Below, one piece after another: positions 56,173 to 64,000 of a DNA stretch of 64,000 nt. The notes below the pieces were generated by a model that was not told the origin of the DNA, made no database searches, and was given only the letters and a program-made list of their open reading frames with translations. Numbering within the stretch: the first letter of the stretch is position 1; each line of letters starts with the position of its first letter. Source of the DNA: Henckelia pumila (lineage: Eukaryota > Streptophyta > Magnoliopsida > Lamiales > Gesneriaceae); the NCBI RefSeq assembly GCF_033568475.1, contig NC_133120.1, positions 96,552,151 to 96,616,150 on the forward strand. The letters run 5' to 3'. The translations under genes were made by a program, and so were the position numbers.

Positions 56173-56762
56173 TGATGATGTCGAAATTTTACCTCGGATT
56201 CAGTCTGGTAGAATGGATCCTCCAATTTCTTTATGGAGCAGGTCGGGTCGGGTACCACCAAGTTCTGCACAAGCAACAACTAGGTCAAGGGGCGCCGAAA
56301 GTGTTTTCGGCGTGACCCCTCCGATGCCTAAGTCAGTGTCTTGAAGGCAGAGGGTATGATTAATGCGAAAACTGAGAGATATGAGTGCGTGAATATAAAA
56401 GTGAGTAATGAATAATGAATAATACTTGTATTTATAGTAAAAATAGAATAAGTTACCTAGTCGAATTGTAACATGTTAGGGAGTAGGACTCCTCACTCAT
56501 TGGTCCCTTTGTATGCTTATCTCTATCTCATAAATATTTGATAAGATCTAAGCTTATCTCGTATATATCAAAATCCCACTTGAATTAGAAAAAGATTGTA
56601 CATGGCCCATTAAAGCATAACCTAGCTCGGCCCATTATGACCAGCCCAGGTCATGACAAAGCCCAACATAGCTTTGGACTGGACTGGACCCTACCACCTT
56701 GGGCTATGCTAGGTAAACCCATTATAAACGGGTTCGGGTGGAAATATTTTATTGGGGTAACA
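56173..56762 (-). repeat. Element B left LTR (3' LTR, about 590 bp; inner end inferred)
   Basis: The plus reading starts TGATGATGTCGAAATTTTACC and ends GGGGTAACA (TG...CA). The inner end is inferred from the adjacent polypurine tract, because the partner LTR is outside the window. Confidence 0.65.
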
Positions 56763-56776
56763 ATAGTACCTCCCTA
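56763..56776 (-). other. Element B polypurine tract
   Basis: The minus strand reads TAGGGAGGTACTAT directly before TGTTACCCC, the proposed LTR start. Confidence 0.55.
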
Positions 56777-57040
56777 ACTGGTCTAAAAGAAGAATGAGTT
56801 TAGACCAATTACTCAGTCCTGACCCCGTTCTATACAGGCTTTGTACAGACAGCCCAGAATTGAATCCACGAGATGTGTTTCTTTGAACGGTCCAGATCAA
56901 GATCCGCGTGATGTGCTTTTAATGGATGACTCAGATGTCTTATGACGGTTCATCTCCCAAAGCCTTAGTGGCTCTGACCTGTCCCGTCCCGAACCGTAGA
57001 TCAAGAAGCTAATCGACGGCTTAGATCATCTTACTTCCTC

Positions 57041-57050
57041 TATAAATAGG
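57041..57050 (+). promoter_or_regulatory. TATA box of the antisense gene
   Basis: TATAAATAGG on the plus strand, 160 bp upstream of ATG 57211, followed by a CT-rich leader. It lies outside the proposed LTR, so it looks like a dedicated promoter for the antisense gene. No equivalent strong TATA box was seen in element A. Confidence 0.6.
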
Positions 57051-57210
57051 TCAGTAAAAATTTTGTTTTTTACTTTTCACTTTTGTACTGTCACGCTGCC
57101 AAAATTTCAAGAGCTCCCCCGACCCGGACTACTTGCTCCCGACCTGCTCATTTACTTACCGAGCTTCAACTGTTCCACCTGTAAGTCTTCCTTTCACAAG
57201 GTTAGTTAAC

Positions 57211-59221
57211 ATGTCTTCCCCAGATGAGACCTCTATTAGAGAAATAGTAGAATTTGTTGAAGCACCCAGCTCTCCCCTTAACAACCCCGAGTCCTCCGAC
57301 TCGGATAATCCAAGCTCAGACCTGGATCTGTCGGAGACTCGTATAAAAAAATTAAAGCGATTGTACAAACTCAGGTCGGATGAAGCCCGATTATCTGCCA
57401 AAGGGAAACAATGGTATGAAGTCCTGGCCTCCCATCTAAGTCCAGACCTAGGTCCCCTCATTAGGGAGAAATTGGGAATGCCCGATACCTATGATCTTAT
57501 AATCCCGGGCCGTAAAGACCGGGCTCACAGACCCCCTCCTAATTTCTTGAGCTTCAGCCTAGATCAAATCAAGATGGGTTTAAGATTTCCAGTCCCGAAC
57601 TGCATTTCCTACTTATGTCAATACTTTTGTGTGTGCCCGAGTCAATTATCCCCGAACTCTTTTAGTTCAATTCTATCATTAGGTGTACTCTTCTGTTTCT
57701 TCCGAATTCCCTTAGACATAGGAAATTTCATTTACTTCTTGCAAATTAAGAAAACCGCCCCGGGCCGCTTCTATATTTCCATGCGACCCGAATACCCCTT
57801 TCTGAAGGGTAAGCCTAGCTCCCACAAAGGCTGGACAAACAGATACTTTTTTGTCAACCCCAACCAGCCATGGGAATGCCGGTCTAACTGGGCTATGAAC
57901 TTTACCAGTCCTGAACTGCCAGCTTTACCTACTCACAAATTTACCAATTTTATCAATACCATGTCTGCGCAAACTTTTGATATTGAGAGCCTGATTGAGG
58001 AGGATCTGCTCTGTCATTATGGCTTCAGTGGGAAGGGAGTAGAGATCCAAGGGGATGTAGGTAGTACCCCTGTACCCGTGCTATCCTTATCTTAGACTGA
58101 TTCCCCTTATGCCTTTGATTTATCGTATTTTTATATATGTATACATTTTTTATTTTTAGACGACAGGATCAAATCTGCCGCTATGCCTGCCAACTTCAGA
58201 GCTGCACTGAAGAACTTGAAGAGGAAGAAAACAGAGGACAGTGAGGCCAGAACTCATCCCGAACCTCCTCCCCCTGAACAGTCAAAAAAGAAAGCTTCCA
58301 AAACCAAGGAAAAGCCCAGCGCCAATCTTCCCGAGCTTGAGCAGCCGTCCATTGTTTCCTCGTCCCGAGCCCGTGGCAAAGAACCCATAATAGAGTTCGG
58401 GTCCCTACTTGACGCTGAACCTCAGGGAATGCCAGATCAGCCCGGGGTCCCAGAGATGTCATTTTTCTCGAAGCCCGACCCCCAAGGGTGCCTAGGCATA
58501 ATGCAGAACCTGATTTCTCGTTTTGATTTAAAAATCCTTCAAGGAGTGCCTACCTTGGAGGCTGAACAGAACTTCGCTCTTGCATCCCTGCAGGTATATT
58601 GCATTTTTCGATCTTACCTTGTATACGGAGCTGTCATGTACCGAGCTGGGTTTTAACCTCATGTTTTCACAGGCTCTAGCTTGGGGAGGGGAGATCACCA
58701 GCCGAGATTTCAAAGACCGGGAGGAACACAACCTGAACCAGGAGGCCTTCGTTGCTCGGATTTCTGAGCTCACACGAAAAACCCGGGAAATGAAGGCTGA
58801 TCATGATGAAAAGGTGACCGAGATGAGGGTGGAGATTGAATCCATACGGGATGCTCTGGAGGCTGCTCATAAAAAGACTTCCGAGCTAGAAGTGGACAAG
58901 ATTGAACTAAAGAACCAAGTACGGGCCCTGACTCGGGAACTTGAGGCTGCGAAGGAGGTCGGGAAAAGAGAATTCTTGAATTCCGCTGATTTTTCTAATG
59001 CCGTAGCTGAGAAGGCAGCTACTTTTTTTGACGAGGGTTTTAAGGGGTGCTTAGCCCAGTTCAGGGCTAATGGGTATTCAGAGACCGAGCACCCCGCCCT
59101 TTTCCTGGACTGTTCCAAGGCCCTAGATGACATGCCTGATGAGGACTCCGAGGAGGCCGGGCCGGAGAGAACAACAAGTCCCGGCCAGAACTCAAGGCCA
59201 CAGGATGCCCCCACCCCTTGA
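57211..59221 (+). CDS. Antisense three-exon gene of element B (PF04195-like domain plus coiled coil), apparently intact
   Basis: Exon 1 runs 57211-58060, intron 58061-58159 (99 nt, phase 1), exon 2 58160-58593, intron 58594-58672 (79 nt, phase 0), exon 3 58673-59221 (TGA). Together 1833 nt, one open frame of 610 residues. Without splicing the frame stops in intron 1 and shifts across intron 2. Exon 1: acidic Ser-rich start, then 'LDQIKMGLRFPVP' and 'QLSPNSFSSI' (residues about 115-200), like the PF04195 'putative gypsy type transposon' domain. Exon 2: basic, Pro/Lys-rich ('ALKNLKRKKTED'), possibly a nuclear signal. Exon 3: coiled coil ('LTRKTREMKADHDEKVTEMR') then 'FSNAVAEKAATFFDEGF'. Antisense to gag-pol. 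Molecular function unknown. Confidence 0.8.
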
Positions 59222-60009
59222 TTATTTCTTCTTCCTGCTCTGAATTGTCTAAAAACATGATATGAATGATACCCTGCGTGGTCATCGATTTTTGTTATTG
59301 CCCAGGTCGGGCTGATACATTGTTGCTATGAATGAACGTTTATTTCTTATTCTATTTTTAGTTCGGGTTTCTTTAAAAAATGCGAGAAATTTTACCAAGT
59401 CCGACTGTTTTAAGGCCCCGATCTGCGTGTGCCCGGACTGTTTTAATAACTGAAACCAAACTTATCATGCAAGTTTATAAGGTCCCGACCTATATGTACC
59501 CGGACTGGTTTAATAACTGACAAAACTTTTATCATGCAAGTTTATAAGGTCCCGACCTATATGTTCCCGGACTGGTTTAATAACTGAAGCCAGACTTATG
59601 AGTTTTATAAAGCCCGACCTATATGTGCCCGAACTGACTTAATAACGGAACAAACATGCAAGTTTATAAAGTCCCGACTTATATATGCCCGAACTGACTT
59701 AATAACGGAACAAACATGCAAGTTTATAAAGTCCCGACTTATATATGCCCGAACTGACTTAATAACTGAGCAAACTTATGCAAGTTTATGAAGTCCCGAC
59801 CTATATATGCCCGAACTGACTTAATTACGGCAGGGCGATAATGAATTTGTTCAACCTTAATTCAGCCCTTGAGATCGATCCATATTTTTAAACTTTTAAG
59901 TTCTAAGTACCGTTAATGGAAATTGTTTTAATGCTAGACCTGCTTACTACCGAAGTAGTTGATGTGCTGGACCTGCTCAGCTATTAGGCTCTAATACTGA
60001 TATGGGTTT
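59222..60009. repeat. Diverged tandem repeats, 60-67 bp unit, between convergent genes
   Basis: From about 59400 to 59835, units carry 'catgcaagtttataa(a/g)gtcccgac' and 'tatatgcccgaactgactta'. Two units of 60 bp at 59639-59698 and 59699-59758 are practically identical and the outer ones are diverged. 59222-59400 is the 3' flank of the antisense gene. 59840-60009 is a degenerate lead-in to the 45-bp array. Confidence 0.8.
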
Positions 60010-60306
60010 TAAGTGCCAGACCTGCCTGGGCTTTGAGACCACTGATGTGGATTTTGAGTGCCAGACCTGCCTGGGCCTTGAGACCACTGATGTGGATTTT
60101 AAGTGCCAGACCTGCCTGGGCTTTGAGACCACTGATGTGGATTTTGAGTGCCAGACCTGCCTGGGCTTTGAGACCACTGATGTGGATTTTGAGTGTCAGA
60201 CCTGCCTGGGCTTTGAGACCACTGATGTGGATTTTGAGTGCCAGACCTGCCTGGGCTTTTGAGACCACTGATGTGGATTTTGAGTGCCAGACCTGCCTGA
60301 GCTTTG
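60010..60306. repeat. 45-bp tandem repeat array
   Basis: About six and a half units of 'gtgccagacctgcctgggct' ... 'accactgatgtggattttga', nearly identical to each other. One unit has an extra T (60260). Because 45 is a multiple of 3, most frames stay open across it; these are not genes. Confidence 0.93.
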
Positions 60307-60496
60307 CAAGGTATGTTTCTCAAAAAATTGTTTTATAAAAACAGACCAAAACTTTTCAGCGCCATATTTCCAAAATAAAATTGACACTAGACAGGAATGA
60401 TCCTAATGTAAACAAGAAAACTTCAAAAATATAAATAACTGGTTAAGTGCCAGTTTAGTGAAAAATAGATAACATGATGAGGCCCGAACTGAGCTG

Positions 60497-61516
60497 TTAG
60501 GGATAATATTTTTTCAAGTGCTGAGCGTTCCATGGCCTTTTTCCCTTTTTACCTTGAGCATCTTCCAAGTAATATGCGGCTACTCCGGCTTTTCCTATCA
60601 CTTTGAATGGGCCTTCATACTTGGCTTCTAACTTTCCTCGTTCCCCTTGATGTTGTATTTTTCGCATAACCAGGTCTCCCTCTTGGAAAACCTTGGGGTA
60701 TACTCTTTTGTTGTATGCTTGGGTCATTCGTTTGCGATAGGCCGCTAGCCTAATTGCAGCTCGGGACCTGTTTTCTTCGAGTAAATCTAGATCCATTGCT
60801 CGTAATTCTTGATTGTTTTCCCCATACGCCATGATTCTTGCACTCTCTTGCCCTATCTCTGCTGGGAGCACAGCTTCAGTCCCTTATACCATGCTGAAAG
60901 GGGTTTCACCTGTACCGGACCGAGTTGTAGTTCGGTAGGACCACAATACGAAAGGGAGCTCATCTGCCCACTTGCCCTTAGCCGCATCCAGTCGTGTCTT
61001 GAGAGCTTGGACTATCGTTCTATTGGTAACTTCGACCTGTCCATTCCCCTGTGGATACGCGACAGAGGTGAAAACCTGTTCAATCTTCATTTCTTGACAC
61101 CATGCTCGGACTTTAGATCCACAGAACTGTCGCCCATTGTCTGATACTAGCCTGCGAGGGATCCCAAAGCGACATACTATATTTTTCCATAAAAAATTGA
61201 GCACTTCGTTCTCCGTAATCTTCGCAAGGGGTTCGGCCTCCACCCATTTGGAAAATTAATCGACTGCGACCAACAAGAATTTCCTTTGTCCTGTGCTAAC
61301 AGGGAATGGCCCTACTATGTCCATCCCTCATTGGTCAAAAGGGCAAGCAGCCACCACTGCCTTCATGTATTCTGCAGGTCTCCACTGTAGGTTAGCGTGT
61401 CTTTGGCAATTATAGCACGAATGAACCAGATCTGAGGAGTCTTTGCACATAGTAGGCCAAAAAAAACCAGCAAGAAGAGCTTTGCGAGCTAGGGCAAGAC
61501 TGCCCAGGTGACTTCA
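60497..61516 (-). pseudogene. Element B integrase
   Basis: Read leftward after TGA 61514-61516. A zinc region ('CYNCQRHANLQW') precedes the core, which is broken by TGA 61328-61330 (Trp-like position) and TAA 61256-61258 (Tyr-like position). It then reads 'LVSDNGRQF' and 'NGQVEVTNRTI', so the catalytic Glu is present, unlike element A. TAA at 60884-60886 breaks the C-terminal part, which ends 'RPWNAQHLKKYYP'. Confidence 0.88.
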
Positions 61517-63400
61517 GCAAGACCCTTCATGAATTTCTCGTAATACGTAATTTGCCTCGTCAGGGCCTAAACACTTTAACAAGGGCTGAGAGAAAGATCT
61601 CTTGAACAAAATTTGATCGATCATGACGAAGCGAAGAGCCCTTCTTTTTACTTCCTTGGCCTTTTTGTTATCATTTGGTAATTCCTTCTTAGTCAGATAT
61701 GTGTGTATGTCATATCTCCAATCCCCTTCTGGTACTTGAGTTAGCATATCATCAAGAGTTTCCAACTGAGACACAAGTTCCCGACCTGCAACAATGGGAT
61801 CAGGCCGATCATTCAATGCACTAGCTAGGCGAGCCAAATGGTCAGCCTTGATGTTCTCAGCTCGGGAGATGAGCTCTAAATTCAGCTCGGTGAATCCTTC
61901 CTTAGCTGTGTCTAATGCCTTAGCATATTTCCTCATTTTATCATCTTTGATCTCAAATTTTTCGTTGCTCTGCTGAATAGCTAGTTGGGAATCGGAATAT
62001 AGAGTAGCCCGGGAGATACCCAAATTCCGTGCTGCCTTAAGTCCGAGTAGCAATGCCTCATATTCTGCTTCATTGTTAGAGGCTCTGAAGTCCAATCTGA
62101 TTGATATATTAGTTTCTTCACCCCAAGGTGAGATGATCACGATTCCAGCTCCGCTCCCTGACTGACATGATGACCCATCTACAAAAATCTTCCATAGCTC
62201 TTCTTGTTCTAGCTGGACTGTCTCTGCCAAGAAGTCAGCCAGGGCTTGAGCTTTTATAGCTGTTCGAGGTTCAAACTTGAGATCGTACTCACTCAATTCT
62301 GTGATCCATCTGACTAGTCTACCTGATGCATCTGGATTAGTTTCAATTTTTCCCAGGACGCTATTGGTGAGCACGGTGATGGGATGTGACAGGAAGTAAG
62401 GCCGTAATTTTCTTGCGGTGATTACCAGAGCTAAGGCAAGTTTTTCTTGGGTTAAATAATTGAGCTCGGCTCCCTTCAAGACATGACTCACGAAATAAAC
62501 AGGCTGATGATTTGCCCCGTCCTTCCTGACCAGGACTGAACTGGCTGCTCGGGGTGTGACTGCCAGATATAGGAACAACTCTTCCCCTGGAATAGGCTTA
62601 TTCAGCACGGGCAATTGTTTTAAATAGGTCTTCAAATCCTGGAAGGCCTTCTCACTTTCCTCATTCCATTCGAAATTTTTGGTCTTTCGCAGTGCCTTGA
62701 AGAAGGATAAACTTCTATCTGCAGATCTGCTTATAAACCGGGCTAATGCGGTAATTCTTCCTGTCAGCCTTTGTACTTCCTGTACATTTCTGGGCGAGCT
62801 CATAGAAATGATAGCTTGGACTTTTTCAGGATTTGCCTCAATTCCCCTTCTCGTAACCATATAACCTAGGAATTTACCAGCCCGGACTCCAAAAGTACAC
62901 TTTCTAGGGTTTAGCTTCAATTGATAATTTCTCAATGTCTGGAATGTTTGAGCCAGGTCGGTGATGAACTGGTCTGCAGTTCGGGTTTTGATCAGGATAT
63001 CATCAACGTATACCTCAATGTTTTTCCCAATTTGTTGCTCGAACACTTTGTCCATTAGTCTCTGATATGTTGCCCCGGCATTTTTGAGTCCAAACGGCAT
63101 GACCACATAGCAATAAGTTCCAGTTGATGTGACAAAACTCACTTTGTCTTTGTCCTCTTTTGCCAAGGAAATTTGGTGATATCCCTGATAAGCATCCAAA
63201 AAACTGAGTAATTCATGCCCTGCAGTCGAATCAACCAGCTGATCGATTCTAGGTAGGGGGGTAACAATCTTTGGGCATGCTTTATTCAAATCTCGAAAAT
63301 CTACACACATGCGCCATTTTCCCGTAGACTTTGGAACTAGGACTATGTTGGACAACCAGGTCGGAAAGTGGATTTCTTCAATGTGCCCCGCCTTGAGTAG
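61517..63400 (-). pseudogene. Element B RT, RNase H and second RNase H
   Basis: RT with 'SNIVLVPKSTGKWRMCVDFRDLNKACPK', 'PFGLKNAGATYQRLMD' and catalytic YVDD (near 63000). The first RNase H ends 'ARKLRPYFLSHPITVLTNS'. The second, archaeal-type RNase H has 'IFVDGSSCQSGSGAGI', 'SNNEAEYEALLLGL', 'LYSDSQLAIQQ' and 'NIKADHLARLAS'. There are no stops from about 63355 to 61517. A frameshift near 63400 separates it from the protease side. Confidence 0.9.
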
Positions 63401-64000
63401 TCCACCTGCTCCTTTATTACTGCATCCTTTTCAGGACCGAAGTGTCGTTTCTTTTGAATAATAGGGCGATAACCTTTTATCACATTGAGCTTGTGTTCTG
63501 ATATTTCCCGATGGACCCCTACCAGGTCTGAAACTGACCATGCAAAGACGTCTTTATTTTTTTGCAAGCATTCCAGCAGTGTTCGCTTCAACTCTATTTC
63601 CAGGGTTCGAGCAATTTTTACTACCCCGAAAGGAGGGGAGATTATTACTTCTTCAGTTTCTTCTTTAGTGGTGACAGATGTGTCTTCTATCAAGTTGATT
63701 TTTTCCATGCCAGAAATTCCAGGTGGGTCGACGTTATCAGTCCTGGCTACTTTTTGCTCTATTCTGACCTCCTCCACATAACACTTGCGCGAAATAACTT
63801 GATCACCTTGCACCTCCCCAACCTCATTACCCACTGGGAATTTCATTTTCTGATGCAGAGCTGATGCCACAGCCATGAAAGTGGTCATGGCAGGTCTGCC
63901 TAGTATAGCATTATAAGCGGATGGGGCGTCCACTATAATGAAACTTACAATTCGGGTTTTGCGAGTGTTGTTTTTTCCAAGAGTTAAGGGTAAGTGGACT
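63401..64000 (-). pseudogene. Element B protease C-terminus and RT leader (partial)
   Basis: 'SAYNAILGRPAMTTFMAVAS' is the flap-side end of the Tat protease. It is followed by the linker and RT leader ('RPIIQKKRHFGPEKDAVIKEQV'). The active-site Asp lies beyond the window. The frame is lost near 63400 by about one base. Confidence 0.85.

Larger units (their letters stand above)
56173..64000 (-). mobile_element. Element B: Tat-lineage gypsy element with an antisense gene, runs off the window
   Basis: Minus strand, inserted in the element 3 3' LTR. From left: LTR, polypurine tract, antisense gene (plus strand), two tandem-repeat blocks, then integrase, second RNase H, RNase H, RT and protease read leftward. 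gag, the primer site and the other LTR lie beyond 64000. Same architecture as element A but a distinct family. pol has at least four stops and one frameshift. Confidence 0.9.

Noticed and set aside
59977..60387. Several overlapping open frames on both strands with repeated Cys-rich or Gln/Ser-rich peptides
   Set aside because: They are products of the 45-bp tandem repeat, whose length is a multiple of 3. No start context, promoter or homology supports a protein.

Overview
The window is a plant nuclear-genome interval, almost certainly from a eudicot, consisting nearly entirely of nested transposable elements set in AT-rich, decayed host DNA. The evidence is: Ty1/copia and Ty3/gypsy LTR retrotransposons with plant-type primer-binding sites (tRNA-Met type and the TGGCGCCGTC type), Tat-lineage elements with two RNase H domains, a MuDR/MULE transposase, many MITE-like palindromes, GT-AG introns and TATAAATA promoters. 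No bacterial, viral or organellar gene was seen. I did not recognise the species. I found no complete host gene. The only host coding traces are four decayed copies, all minus strand, of the last exon of an unidentified membrane-protein gene.

Layout from left to right. 1-2107: a gypsy-type LTR with a large palindrome array and a 406-bp duplicated 3' end. 2105-4222: a broken MULE transposase (minus). 4223-8582: AT-rich DNA with several inverted-repeat elements. 8583-16376: a Ty1/copia element, split by a 2.8-kb solo LTR (12271-15079). 16377-17648: host DNA with exon relics. 17649-37309: a minus-strand Tat-lineage gypsy element (here 'element A'). It is split by a plus-strand Tekay-like gypsy element (24158-33354), which is itself split in gag by an 1878-bp foldback MULE (26301-28178). 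37310-40788: host DNA with exon relics, MITEs and microsatellites. 40789-45718: an internally deleted gypsy element ('element 2'). 45725-46080: the best-preserved host exon. 46081-56172: a related, longer gypsy element ('element 3'), whose upstream coiled-coil ORF is split by a solo LTR (48250-49760). 56173-64000: a second minus-strand Tat-lineage element ('element B'), inserted in the 3' LTR of element 3 and running off the window.

The most interesting content is in elements A and B. Each carries, antisense to gag-pol, a three-exon gene with a PF04195-like (putative gypsy-type transposon) domain in exon 1 and a coiled coil in exon 3. The two introns have the same phases (1, then 0) in both elements. 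In element B a plus-strand TATA box lies 160 bp upstream of the start codon and splicing gives one uninterrupted reading frame of about 610 codons, although its gag-pol is riddled with stops. The antisense gene and pol converge tail to tail, and the gap between them is filled by unrelated tandem repeats in each element (91 bp in A; 60 bp and 45 bp in B).

Almost every gag-pol frame here carries stops or frameshifts, so the elements look non-autonomous. Clean target-site duplications and similar LTR pairs nevertheless allow the order of insertion to be reconstructed.
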